A stretch of 64,000 bases of DNA. It comes from Thermonema lapsum (GTDB lineage Bacteria > Bacteroidota > Bacteroidia > Cytophagales > Thermonemataceae). Under the pieces are notes generated by a model. It made no database searches. It worked only from the letters and a program-made list of their open reading frames with translations, and was not told the origin of the DNA. The stretch lies in contig NZ_JAASRN010000001.1 in the NCBI RefSeq assembly GCF_011761635.1, positions 1 to 64,000 of the forward strand, written 5' to 3'. Of this stretch, positions 1-8,747 are shown in pieces. Position 1 is the stretch's first letter, and every line of letters begins with the position of its first letter. A program made the position numbers and the translations under genes.

Positions 1-75
1 ATGTTATTCAAAAAGTGAAGAGATGTTGAGAATAACCATTGCCTTATTTATCGCAAAAAGGAATGGAAATTTATC

Positions 76-83
76 TATATTTG
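76..83 (+). promoter_or_regulatory. -7 promoter box upstream of the methyltransferase gene
   Basis: The octamer TATATTTG matches the Bacteroidota -7 consensus TAnnTTTG and lies 56 bases before the start codon at 140. No good TTTG box is found 20 bases upstream, so the promoter is only half supported. The rest of 1-139 shows no gene. The first 18 bases could be the last codons of an upstream gene ending in TGA, but that is too short to judge. Confidence 0.4.
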
Positions 84-139
84 GTTACTAATTCCCAAAC
101 ATATAGAAAATTTAAATTAAATAAACTAAAATAACATAA

Positions 140-769
140 ATGAGCACACAAAAAGATATTACTAAAAAAGTATCTGAATATTATACAAATAAAATTAAAG
201 AACACGGAATTTCAAGCCAAGGTGTAGATTGGAATAGCAAAGAATCTCAATTTTTACGATTTGAACAACTATGTAAAATATTACCCGCCGACAAAACCAC
301 TTCTTTTACAATTTTAGATTATGGTTGCGGTTATGGTGCCCTTATTGAATATCTTATGCAACATTATGATAACTTTAAATATATTGGCTATGATGTTTCG
401 GATGAAATGATAAACAAGGCAAAATCTCTTTTCAAAAGCGAAAAATATCTATTTACAAATGACGAGAATAAATTAAATAAAGCTGACTATGTGGTTGCGT
501 CAGGAATCTTTAATGTAAAATTAGATACATCTAAAGAAGATTGGAAGGAATATATTTTAAACACCTTGAATAAATTAAATGAATTATCCTCTGTTGCATT
601 TTCATTTAATATACTTACTTCTTATTCAGATGCAGAGTATATGAGAGATCATCTATATTATGCTGATCCGCTATTTTATTTTGATTACTGCAAAAGACAT
701 TTTTCCCGTAATGTGGCATTACTACATGACTATGGGCTTTATGAGTTTACAATTTTGGTAAGAAAATGA
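140..769 (+). CDS. SAM-dependent class I methyltransferase
   Basis: A 209-residue protein with a Rossmann methyltransferase core. The SAM-binding glycine motif DYGCGYGAL is near residues 60-68, and the acidic end of strand 2 is seen in YIGYDVSDEM near residues 82-91. The substrate cannot be read from the sequence. It opens a same-strand run of surface-polysaccharide genes, so a sugar or lipid-linked glycan substrate is plausible (inference). Base composition is clearly more AT-rich than the core genes of the window, which fits a laterally acquired glycan locus. Confidence 0.8.
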   Translation: MSTQKDITKKVSEYYTNKIKEHGISSQGVDWNSKESQFLRFEQLCKILPADKTTSFTILDYGCGYGALIEYLMQHYDNFKYIGYDVSDEMINKAKSLFKSEKYLFTNDENKLNKADYVVASGIFNVKLDTSKEDWKEYILNTLNKLNELSSVAFSFNILTSYSDAEYMRDHLYYADPLFYFDYCKRHFSRNVALLHDYGLYEFTILVRK

Positions 770-802
770 GAATGGAGTATCAAGGGGTAAACTACTAAAA
801 CC

Positions 803-2449
803 ATGGTACATAAGCTGCAGAACCAACTAGAAACAGTAGTTAACTTTTGCTGGTCTTCTTTTTACCGTAAGCTGGTGGCGCACTCTTTTATTCCTTTGCC
901 TACCTCTTTAAACGGTGAGCGCAAGAAGGCTGCAATCTTGCGTATTGCCATAGGGATAGTTGCATGGGTTCGTACGCTTGAGGTTTTATGGGGGGAATGG
1001 GTGATACAAGGAGGCGAGCTGCTCCCCCATGCTTTATTGAGTGTAGTCATAGTAGGGCTGCTTACATGCTTTATTATAGGCTTTATGACTGCACCGACTA
1101 CCGTGCTCCTTATTTTATTGTATCGACACTTTGAGCTGAAATCGGCTACCTTTACCTTAGGCACGGATATCTTTGTCAACTATCTGCTGCTTTCTTTGTT
1201 TGTGTCATCTGGGGCTCATTACTCATTAGATGGCTATTTAGAAAAGCGATGTAAGTGGATATCCAAGCTGAATCAGGCTTTTCTGTTGATTAGGACACCT
1301 CGAAGCCTACGTGCTGTTTACTTTCTGTTTTTTGCGTATTATGCTCTAATGAGTTTTTCGGCTATATTAATGCATGTGACAGATGACTACTGGTGGTCTT
1401 TTATAAGTGTGAAGGTAGCTTTGGTAAACTCATATCTATGCAAGTATTATGCTTATTTTCGTTTACTTGACAAAGATGTTCCTTGGCTGTTGGGTATAAT
1501 CTCTTTTTTGGGCGTCATCTTTCAAGGTTTTTTTCAAATGTTTATGATTCCTCTGATTTATTTTAGGTGGGGGAGCTTTTATGTAAAGTGGCATGGTGTG
1601 CTGTTTTTTGTGATTTCTCTCTTTTTCTTAAACTTATCTTATTTACCGTGGATAGAATTGGGTTTATGGGGGCTTATTTTCTTCCCTTGGAAGGAGAAGT
1701 CGCCAAAAGCAAGTGATGCTTTCCCGGGCGGGGGGCAAGAAAACTTATGGCAAAAAGTGCTTCTTACAGGAACATTACTCATATATTTCTTGGTGTTGTT
1801 TCCCTATATGCTAGCCAGTGGGCTACTATATGGAAAAACCTACCGGCGTTTAACGGATGCCTATTGGCTACAACGCTCTTTAGAGCTTATGACGAACCGG
1901 GTATCTATTTGGCTTGCTGCTCACTTAGGGGCAGTGCCACCTAATGTGTTCAACAGCCAAGACCTTCAGATGGGAGAATGTTTCTTTGTTTTGTATCGAA
2001 AAGATGCACAGAACAAAGAAACAATGGTGCCTCTCGTTGGACAGGAGGGAGAAAGACTGAATTATGAAAATTTTGATTTTTTGTTTTTTATGAATCATAA
2101 CTCTGATGTATTTTACTTTGGCACTACCTTAATATATCGCAGAGCGGCGCAAGCCATAAGCAATGAACAATGGGTTTCGTGGCATACGCAAGGGTTGGGG
2201 TGGAAGCTAATTGAGCGTGTTATATCGATAGATACCGGAAGAGCCAAGGCACTTGGAAGTGAAGTTCCCAAGCAGTACAAGGTGGTACTCTATCGCAATG
2301 CTTCGGCACGGAGCTTGAAGCTCTGGGAGTACTGCCCCGAAGCTTATGTTAATCACCCTGCTATGGAGCTGAGTATAGAGGTATCAGAAAAAGAAACAAA
2401 ATTGCTGAATTACAGACTGCTTGACTCCAAACTGAAAAACTTGAACTAA
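803..2449 (+). CDS. HTTM-like polytopic membrane protein
   Basis: A 548-residue integral membrane protein. About ten hydrophobic segments fill residues 40-340, followed by a mostly soluble C-terminal region of about 200 residues. The layout resembles HTTM (vitamin-K-dependent carboxylase-like) membrane proteins, with an early helix carrying a conserved-looking arginine in the RIAIGIVAWVR stretch. That family assignment rests on topology, not on a decisive motif. It lies 33 bases after the methyltransferase and 2 bases before the acetyltransferase, so it is probably co-transcribed and acts at the inner membrane on the same glycan pathway (inference). Confidence 0.55.
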   Translation: MVHKLQNQLETVVNFCWSSFYRKLVAHSFIPLPTSLNGERKKAAILRIAIGIVAWVRTLEVLWGEWVIQGGELLPHALLSVVIVGLLTCFIIGFMTAPTTVLLILLYRHFELKSATFTLGTDIFVNYLLLSLFVSSGAHYSLDGYLEKRCKWISKLNQAFLLIRTPRSLRAVYFLFFAYYALMSFSAILMHVTDDYWWSFISVKVALVNSYLCKYYAYFRLLDKDVPWLLGIISFLGVIFQGFFQMFMIPLIYFRWGSFYVKWHGVLFFVISLFFLNLSYLPWIELGLWGLIFFPWKEKSPKASDAFPGGGQENLWQKVLLTGTLLIYFLVLFPYMLASGLLYGKTYRRLTDAYWLQRSLELMTNRVSIWLAAHLGAVPPNVFNSQDLQMGECFFVLYRKDAQNKETMVPLVGQEGERLNYENFDFLFFMNHNSDVFYFGTTLIYRRAAQAISNEQWVSWHTQGLGWKLIERVISIDTGRAKALGSEVPKQYKVVLYRNASARSLKLWEYCPEAYVNHPAMELSIEVSEKETKLLNYRLLDSKLKNLN

Positions 2450-2451
2450 AT

Positions 2452-3111
2452 ATGAAGAAAATCGTGATTTTTGGAACCGGAGATATCGCTCAAATAGCAA
2501 AATACTACTTTGAGATAGACTCACCTTATCAGGTTGTAGCTTTTACCGTAGATAAGGACTACATACAGGAAGTGCAGTTTGAAGGCTTACCTATTTACCC
2601 TTTTGAAGAAATAGAGCGGCATTTCCCTCCAAATGAATATGAGATGTTTATTGCTTTGTCTTATGCCAACATGAATAAGTTACGTGCTTTAAAGTTTCAG
2701 CAGGCAAAAGAAAAAGGATATCGTTTGGTAAGCTATGTGAGCTCAAAGTGTACTTATTTGTCGCAGTTTAATTGTGGAGAAAACTGCTTCATTTTTGAAG
2801 ACAATACCATTCAGCCTTTTGTGAAAATTGGCGATAATGTGACCATATGGAGTGGAAACCATATTGGGCATCATAGCAGAATTGCGGCTCATAATTTTAT
2901 TAGCTCACACGTAGTCATATCGGGGCATTGTGTGCTGGAATCTTATTGCTTTCTTGGAGTGAATAGTACCATCGGGCACAACGTAACGATAGCTGAGGGC
3001 ACTTTGGTGGGGGCAGCAGCTGTAATTACCAAAGACACAGAACCCTATAGTGTATGGGTGCCTCCTCGCTCTGTACTTTTAGACAAAAAAAGCACAGATT
3101 TAAAGCTTTAA
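2452..3111 (+). CDS. NeuD/PglD-family sugar O- or N-acyltransferase
   Basis: A 219-residue protein of the sialic-acid O-acyltransferase NeuD/PglD type. The N-terminus has a small Rossmann-like domain with the nucleotide motif FGTGDIA at residues 6-12. From about residue 95 a left-handed beta-helix of hexapeptide repeats follows, with the likely catalytic histidine in GNHIGHHS. Relatives acetylate amino-sugars bound to UDP or dTDP. The next gene but one encodes a WecE-type aminotransferase that would supply a 4-amino sugar, so this enzyme may acylate that product (inference). It starts 2 bases after the previous stop. Confidence 0.8.
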   Translation: MKKIVIFGTGDIAQIAKYYFEIDSPYQVVAFTVDKDYIQEVQFEGLPIYPFEEIERHFPPNEYEMFIALSYANMNKLRALKFQQAKEKGYRLVSYVSSKCTYLSQFNCGENCFIFEDNTIQPFVKIGDNVTIWSGNHIGHHSRIAAHNFISSHVVISGHCVLESYCFLGVNSTIGHNVTIAEGTLVGAAAVITKDTEPYSVWVPPRSVLLDKKSTDLKL

Positions 3112-3114
3112 AGT

Positions 3115-4047
3115 ATGAAATGGAAAAAGTTAAAGCACTTGTATGCACCCCAAGCAGATTTTGAATGGAGGCAAACGCATGCCGCTAACCCTTTTGGAGA
3201 ATGGATTTCATCCGATCAGTTGATGGTTTATTTTAGTTGTCGCGATGCTTGCAACCGCTCTCATATTTCGGCTTTAATATTAAGAGCTGATAAGGACTTT
3301 GAAATAGAGGCTCTTTGTAGTCGTCCTTTGTTATGCCCGGGTGAGCCGGGTTTATTTGATGATAGTGGCGTGGCAATGGGGTATTTGATTACAAAAGAGA
3401 GGCGGCGCCTGCTTTATTACTTAGGGTGGAACCTCAAAGTAACAGTACCTTGGCTGAATACTATCGGCTTGGCTATATCCGAAGAAGAAGGGGAGGATGG
3501 ATTCCCCATATTTCAGAAGTATAGCCGGGCACCTCTTTTAGACCGCTCTCACGAAGACCCCTTTAGCATCTCTTATCCATCTGTTCTTTATGATGCCGGA
3601 AAGTATCGTATGTGGTATGGTTCGAACCTTTCTTGGGGAAAAGATGAAACCAGTATGAGGCATGTATTTAAATATGCCGAAAGCAAGGATGCTATTCATT
3701 GGGAGCGTAGTGGGAAAGTAGTACTTCACCATATATACGATAATGAGTTTGCTCTTTCAAAGCCCTTTGTAATCAAGGAGCAAGATGGAACATATAGCAT
3801 GTGGTATTCTTATAGAGGGAATGGAAGCATCAACACTTACCGGATTGGTTATGCCACTTCCTCAGATGGTCTTGAATGGGTAAGGCGAGACAAGGAAGTA
3901 GGGATTGATGTCTCTGCCGACGGATGGGATTCAGACATGATTTGCTACCCTTTTGTTTTCGATTATCAAGGGCAGCGCTTCATGCTCTATAATGGCAATG
4001 GATACGGCAAAACAGGCTTTGGTATCGCTATGCTTGTTTCAAAATAA
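3115..4047 (+). CDS. Glycosidase-like five-bladed beta-propeller protein
   Basis: A 310-residue protein without a signal peptide. It carries repeated blade-like strings such as YRMWYGSNLSW and YSMWYSYRGNGS, plus DG(L/I).W turns, typical of the GH43/GH32/GH130 propeller superfamily. Active-site acids cannot be assigned safely. It begins 3 bases after the acyltransferase, and its stop codon shares one base with the next ATG (TAATG), which indicates translational coupling. A role in making or trimming the glycan of this locus is inferred from context. Confidence 0.6.
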   Translation: MKWKKLKHLYAPQADFEWRQTHAANPFGEWISSDQLMVYFSCRDACNRSHISALILRADKDFEIEALCSRPLLCPGEPGLFDDSGVAMGYLITKERRRLLYYLGWNLKVTVPWLNTIGLAISEEEGEDGFPIFQKYSRAPLLDRSHEDPFSISYPSVLYDAGKYRMWYGSNLSWGKDETSMRHVFKYAESKDAIHWERSGKVVLHHIYDNEFALSKPFVIKEQDGTYSMWYSYRGNGSINTYRIGYATSSDGLEWVRRDKEVGIDVSADGWDSDMICYPFVFDYQGQRFMLYNGNGYGKTGFGIAMLVSK

Positions 4048-5210
4048 TGGGACTCTTTATGCATACGATAGGATTCAATAAACCTTATCTGACAGGAAAG
4101 GAAGTACATTACATGTATGATGCTGTTTTTCATAGACACATTTCAGGTAATGGTAAATACACCAAGCTCTGTCATCAGTTTTTTCAGGAAAAATATCATT
4201 TCAATAAAGTGCTTCTTACTTCCTCTTGTACCGATGCTCTTGAAATGTCTGCACTACTCATCAACATCCAACCGGGTGATGAAGTCATTATGCCTTCTTA
4301 TACTTTTGTTAGTACTGCCAACGCTTTTATTCTGCGTGGAGCAAATATTAAGTTTATAGATAGTTATCCACATCACCCTAATATGAATCCAGATTTGATT
4401 GAAGAGTGTATTACTTCAAAAACTAAAGCCATAGTAGTGATGCATTATGCAGGCGCTGCAAATGATATGAAAAAAATTTTATCTATTGCAAATAAATATA
4501 ATCTGTATGTAATAGAAGATGCCGCTCAATGCATAAATAGTTTTTATATTGATGAAAAAAATCAAAAAATTCCATTAGGATCAATAGGTGATTTATCAGC
4601 TTTTTCTTTTCATGAAACCAAAAATATTATTTCAGGCGAGGGAGGAATGTTGGTAGTCAATAACAAAGAGTTGGAAAAAAGAGCTGAAATAATTTGGGAG
4701 AAAGGAACTAACCGTTCTGCTTTTTTTAGAGGTGAAGTTGATAAATATGGTTGGGTAGATATTGGTTCATCGTTTTTACCATCAGACATTATTGCCGCCT
4801 TTTTGTATGCACAATTAGAAGAGTTAGAACACATTCAGCAAAAAAGATTATGGATTTGGAACACTTATTACAAATTACTAAAACCCTTGGCAGACCAAGG
4901 TTTATTTGAATTACCCTACATACCTGAATATGCTACTAACAATGCACACATGTTTTATTTAGTTTGCCGTTCGTTAGATGAAAGAACCAAACTTATTCAG
5001 CATTTAAAAAATAAAGGTATTCAAGCGGTCTTTCATTATTTATCCTTACATTCTTCTCCCTATTACAAAGACAAACACGATGGCAGAATGCTTCCAAACG
5101 CTGATAAATTTGCAGATTGTTTGGTAAGGTTACCTTTTTATTACGATTTGAGTCAGAGTGATTTAGAATATATTTGTGAGGAGGTTAAAAATTTTTTTAG
5201 TAATATCTAA
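4047..5210 (+). CDS. wecE: dTDP-4-amino-4,6-dideoxygalactose transaminase-like (DegT/DnrJ/EryC1)
   Basis: A PLP-dependent sugar aminotransferase of about 385 residues, the usual length for WecE. The Schiff-base lysine lies in SFHETKNIISGEGG (K192 from this start), and VIEDAAQ supplies the PLP-pyridine aspartate. It should aminate a dTDP-4-keto-6-deoxyhexose, making a substrate for the NeuD-like acyltransferase upstream. The ATG at 4047 overlaps the previous stop; a second ATG at 4059 begins closer to the family N-terminus. AT content rises noticeably from about position 4440, so the gene may be a mosaic. Confidence 0.85.
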   Translation: MGLFMHTIGFNKPYLTGKEVHYMYDAVFHRHISGNGKYTKLCHQFFQEKYHFNKVLLTSSCTDALEMSALLINIQPGDEVIMPSYTFVSTANAFILRGANIKFIDSYPHHPNMNPDLIEECITSKTKAIVVMHYAGAANDMKKILSIANKYNLYVIEDAAQCINSFYIDEKNQKIPLGSIGDLSAFSFHETKNIISGEGGMLVVNNKELEKRAEIIWEKGTNRSAFFRGEVDKYGWVDIGSSFLPSDIIAAFLYAQLEELEHIQQKRLWIWNTYYKLLKPLADQGLFELPYIPEYATNNAHMFYLVCRSLDERTKLIQHLKNKGIQAVFHYLSLHSSPYYKDKHDGRMLPNADKFADCLVRLPFYYDLSQSDLEYICEEVKNFFSNI

Positions 5211-5237
5211 AAAAATAAACAATAAACCATTTTTAAT

Positions 5238-6842
5238 GTGGTTAAAATTAATAGCTCCATTATTAAAAACGATTTGTTCTTGTCATTTTTATTTTCAACT
5301 CTTTATGTAGTTGTTTTATATTCTATTTGTACCCCTTATTGGGAAACTAATGACGATGTATTTATGTCCATGTGTGCTCATGGGTATGGGGTTTTTAATT
5401 ATGGTGCTCCTCAAATTGTTTTTTCTAATGTTGTTTGGGGCTATATCGTTAGAGCAATTCCAACTATTAATGGTGTTTTAGGATATTCTATTGCCCAAAT
5501 CTCTTTAATTGTAACATGTGGAGGTGTTTTAATTTACTTTTTAAGAAAAGTGAACTATTCTTGGGTAGTTGCTTTTTGTGTTTTTATACTTATAACAACG
5601 CATCCCCTTTTATATCCTCAGTTTACCAAAACCGCGTCTTTTTCGGCAATAATATCGACTTTATTTTTATACTTTTATTTTACGGAAAATAAAAGAAGTG
5701 ATTACTTATTCTATGCCCTCATTTTTGGTATCCTTTCATTTTGTATTAGAACTCACTCATTTTTTATGATTTACTTGTTTCTACCAATAATACTTCCTAT
5801 AAAAAAAATGATTAAATCAAGGGCTTTTATAGGTTTTGTGGTTACAATGCTTACTTCAATTTCTATACTTTACTACATTGATTATCAATCTTACAATAAT
5901 CAAAGTTATAAATTATTTAATGAGTTCAATTCAATATGGTTTTTATTTACAGACTATAAAATAATAAACATAAATCTTGATGATTCAAAATATAAATATT
6001 TTTTTAGTGAAAATGATATTGAACTCATAGGAAACTTCTTTTTTCTTCATATAAACTCTCCTGAAAAAATAGCACTTTTGAAATCTATGGTAGAAGATGC
6101 TATGCATTCCTCTTCGTATAGTATTGTTACATATGAAAAATTGAAATCGCTTCCATACTTAATTTATGAGTTATTTAGAAGTTATATTTCCAAATTCTCT
6201 ATTTTGTTTATGTTATTGGCTACAATAATGTTTATTCAAACTAAATCAAAGAAGATTTTGTTGATGTTCACATTGTCATTTTTAATAATCATAATTTTTT
6301 CATTACTGGGTAAAATACCTTACAATAGAGTTACATTCATGTTATTCGCCTATATTTTTTTAATGTCATTCTTTTTGTATAAGAGTGGAAAAGTCAATTC
6401 CAATCTTATAAGCATTTTAACTATAATGTTTTCTTTGATGAGTTTAATTGTTTTTTATCAAAAGAATTTTTCATATTACAAAAAATCGATAAAAATAAAT
6501 TCAATAATTTGTGCTTTAAGCAATAAAAAAATTTTAGCTTTCGCAGGAGATTTTCCTTTTGAATTTCATTATCCGGTTTTAAGTAGCATTGATCATTCGA
6601 AAAATTTAGAAATATACGCAGGCTTATTAAATGTCTTTCTTCCCAATGGGAATAAATACGATTTAAATAAAATTTGCCAAGATAAACTTATTATATTTGC
6701 CGAAGGTAGAGGTATGAAATTATTAAAAACTCTTTTTGAAGAAAAATATCAAAAACGATTAGAATCCGTAGAAATAAATAAAGACTTCAATATCTGGGAG
6801 GTAAAATGTACAGATACAGATATAGATAATTCTTACAAGTAA
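5238..6842 (+). CDS. Polytopic membrane protein of a polysaccharide locus, possible GT-C type enzyme
   Basis: A 534-residue membrane protein with a GTG start and about ten transmembrane helices up to residue 410, then a soluble tail of about 100 residues. A loop after the first helix contains ETNDDVFM. Acidic pairs at this place are typical of GT-C glycosyltransferases that use polyprenyl-phosphate sugars, so a glycosyltransferase role is possible but unproven. It is the most AT-rich gene here: a 60-base sample at 5281-5340 has 14 G+C. It lies 27 bases after wecE and ends the locus. Confidence 0.55.
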   Translation: MVKINSSIIKNDLFLSFLFSTLYVVVLYSICTPYWETNDDVFMSMCAHGYGVFNYGAPQIVFSNVVWGYIVRAIPTINGVLGYSIAQISLIVTCGGVLIYFLRKVNYSWVVAFCVFILITTHPLLYPQFTKTASFSAIISTLFLYFYFTENKRSDYLFYALIFGILSFCIRTHSFFMIYLFLPIILPIKKMIKSRAFIGFVVTMLTSISILYYIDYQSYNNQSYKLFNEFNSIWFLFTDYKIININLDDSKYKYFFSENDIELIGNFFFLHINSPEKIALLKSMVEDAMHSSSYSIVTYEKLKSLPYLIYELFRSYISKFSILFMLLATIMFIQTKSKKILLMFTLSFLIIIIFSLLGKIPYNRVTFMLFAYIFLMSFFLYKSGKVNSNLISILTIMFSLMSLIVFYQKNFSYYKKSIKINSIICALSNKKILAFAGDFPFEFHYPVLSSIDHSKNLEIYAGLLNVFLPNGNKYDLNKICQDKLIIFAEGRGMKLLKTLFEEKYQKRLESVEINKDFNIWEVKCTDTDIDNSYK

Positions 6843-6900
6843 TCCGATTTGTCTGCCTTTTAGCTAATTCTTAATTTAGGTTGATGTAAAAAAATAAAAG

Positions 6901-6989
6901 CGGAGACGGAGGGATTCGAACCCTCGGTACCCGTTAAAGGGTACACTTGATTTCGAGTCAAGCCCGTTCGACCACTCCGGCACGTCTCC
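6901..6989 (-). tRNA. tRNA-Ser (anticodon CGA)
   Basis: Read on the minus strand, the sequence folds into an 89-base cloverleaf. The acceptor arm GGAGACG pairs with CGTCTCC and is followed by discriminator G. The anticodon loop is CTCGAAA, giving CGA. A long variable arm is present, as in class II serine tRNAs, and the T loop reads GGTTCGAATCC. The 3' CCA is not encoded. A T-rich run (6885-6898 read on the minus strand) follows the 3' end and may terminate transcription. Confidence 0.95.
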
Positions 6990-6996
6990 ACACCTG

Positions 6997-7028
6997 CAAA
7001 GGTAATAGATGGGTTTTGAACTTACAAT
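6997..7028 (-). promoter_or_regulatory. Promoter of tRNA-Ser
   Basis: On the minus strand the -7 box TACCTTTG (6997-7004) is preceded by exactly 20 bases and ATTG (7025-7028), a 3-of-4 match to the TTTG -33 box. The tRNA starts 7 bases after the -7 box, where initiation is expected. The same TACCTTTG octamer precedes the tRNA-Leu gene in this window. Confidence 0.7.
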
Positions 7029-7030
7029 AC

Positions 7031-7849
7031 CTATGGCAGTGAATTTTTGAAATCCTGGTAAGAAGAGATGGTTGCCGGACGGTTTTCGCATGCTAAGGCA
7101 GCCGCTTTATCGTTGATATTCTGTACTCGTTCGCAGGGGTCGGGGTGGGTGCTGGTCCAAGTGAGCCCTCCGCATTTTCCTTCGGCTTGGAGCTTTTCAA
7201 AAAAGCCGGCAGCACCATTGCACCGATAGGAGGTGCTGTTGAGGTAGATTACCGAATATTCATCGGCTTCGCGCTCCATATCACGGCTGAAACTTAAACC
7301 GGCTAAGCCCAGTGCCAGCTGTTTGGTGATTTGTGCCAGTTGCGAGCTGCTTTTTCCTAATACAATATCCAACAGGATTGCCACACCATAGACACGCTCA
7401 AGATTACGGGCGCTGTGGCGGCGGTCAGAATGAGCAATTTCGTGCCCTAAAACCCCTGCCAGCTGGTCGGCAGAATCTAAGTACTTGATAAGGTCCACGT
7501 AAACGAAGATATAGCCCCCGGGGGTGGCGAAAGCATTCAGTACGCCTGGCTTGTGTATGATGCGTACTTCCCAGGCAAATTCTTTTTTGTACCGCACATC
7601 GGGTGAGCTAAGGATGCTGTTCACTAGGTTATCGAGGTAAGTATAAGCCGCCTGATACTGCGAACGGCTAAGTACCTCGCCATACTCTTGTGGATTGTTG
7701 AGCACTTCGTCTCGCACTTGTTGCCCCAGTTGTATTTCATCTTGCAGAGAGAAAAAAATAGGATTGCCTTTTTTGCAGCTGTTAAACCCAAAGAGTACCA
7801 ACAACCAGAGGGCGCTTCGTAGTAAAGCATAGCGACGGATGGTATGCAT
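7031..7849 (-). CDS. M48-family zinc metallopeptidase, lipoprotein
   Basis: A 272-residue periplasmic or outer-membrane lipoprotein peptidase. A signal peptide ends in the lipobox FNSC (Cys25). The zinc site is the HEIAH motif near residue 138, with the third ligand in READEYS further on. This is the BepA/YfgC-like M48 arrangement without the TPR tail; relatives degrade misassembled outer-membrane proteins. The signal peptide supports the ATG at 7849. It is downstream of cheR with a gap of about 70 bases and could receive read-through from the chemotaxis block, though its role is separate. Confidence 0.85.
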   Translation of the reverse strand: MHTIRRYALLRSALWLLVLFGFNSCKKGNPIFFSLQDEIQLGQQVRDEVLNNPQEYGEVLSRSQYQAAYTYLDNLVNSILSSPDVRYKKEFAWEVRIIHKPGVLNAFATPGGYIFVYVDLIKYLDSADQLAGVLGHEIAHSDRRHSARNLERVYGVAILLDIVLGKSSSQLAQITKQLALGLAGLSFSRDMEREADEYSVIYLNSTSYRCNGAAGFFEKLQAEGKCGGLTWTSTHPDPCERVQNINDKAAALACENRPATISSYQDFKNSLP

Positions 7850-7919
7850 AGTTTTTTAAGTTTTGGATTGAAATATAAAATAAAAAAATAAACGGTTTTT
7901 TGTTTTGCCTTTACAAATA

Positions 7920-8735
7920 TTATTCCTTTCGGAGATAAATTTTATGCTTAGGATAAAGCAACTCAAAATACTCCTCATGGTTTTGTGGAAGGCTATCGTA
8001 ATAGCCCATGACGAGTAAGCTTTCAGGATGACTGTGCTCATAGAAGGTCCTCAACACGCGCATTTTGAGCACAGGGTCGAAATAGATAAACACGTTTCGG
8101 CAGAATATGAGGTCGAAACAACCATCTATGGGGTCTTGAATCAGGTTGTGTTGACGGAAATGCAAGGCAGCCGCTTCTTGTTGTATTTTATCGAACACAA
8201 CATAGTGGGAAGTTATGCTGCAGTAGCGGCGAATATCATGAATGCCGCCGGCTATGAAGTAGTTTTGTTGAAACTGCTCTGAGGCTTTTATACTGTACTT
8301 GCCCTGGTGGGCTACTTCCAGTGCTTTGGGGTTGATGTCGGTGGCTAGGATGTGGGCTTTGTGCAAGAGGTTTATTTCTTTGAGTAGAATCATGAAGGAA
8401 TAAACTTCCTCACCGGTAGCGCAGCCGGCATGCCATATATGTATTTGTGGGCGGTCAAAGAGTAGGGGAAGCACCTTGCGTCGCAAGAATTTCCATAAGT
8501 CGGCATTGCGGAAAGGTTCGGTCAAATTGACGGCTATGGTATCGATAAGCTCATGAATGAAGTTGGGCTCATAGAGCATTTTGCGCCAAAGGTCTACGGC
8601 GCTATCTAATTTGAACTTGTACATGGCTTTGCTCAGGCGCCGCTTCAGCGAGCTGCGCTCGTAGTTGCTAAAGTCCAGCCGGTAGCGCTGATAGATTGCC
8701 TCTATGATAGCCTCTACTTCTTCTTCTTTCAGCAT
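7920..8735 (-). CDS. cheR: Chemotaxis protein methyltransferase CheR
   Basis: A 271-residue CheR that methylates receptor glutamates with SAM. The N-terminal helical domain (residues 1-75) includes the basic helix RSSLKRRLSK. The catalytic domain has HAGCATGEE (residues 102-110), the SAM loop, and FCRNVFIYF near residue 218. No TPR extension is present. Neither MCP in this window ends in a CheR-docking pentapeptide, so methylation would be untethered. It is the last che gene of the block, 12 bases after the GAF/PAS gene, and opposes the CheB methylesterase encoded upstream. Confidence 0.93.
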   Translation of the reverse strand: MLKEEEVEAIIEAIYQRYRLDFSNYERSSLKRRLSKAMYKFKLDSAVDLWRKMLYEPNFIHELIDTIAVNLTEPFRNADLWKFLRRKVLPLLFDRPQIHIWHAGCATGEEVYSFMILLKEINLLHKAHILATDINPKALEVAHQGKYSIKASEQFQQNYFIAGGIHDIRRYCSITSHYVVFDKIQQEAAALHFRQHNLIQDPIDGCFDLIFCRNVFIYFDPVLKMRVLRTFYEHSHPESLLVMGYYDSLPQNHEEYFELLYPKHKIYLRKE

Positions 8736-8747
8736 GCAAGTAGCACT

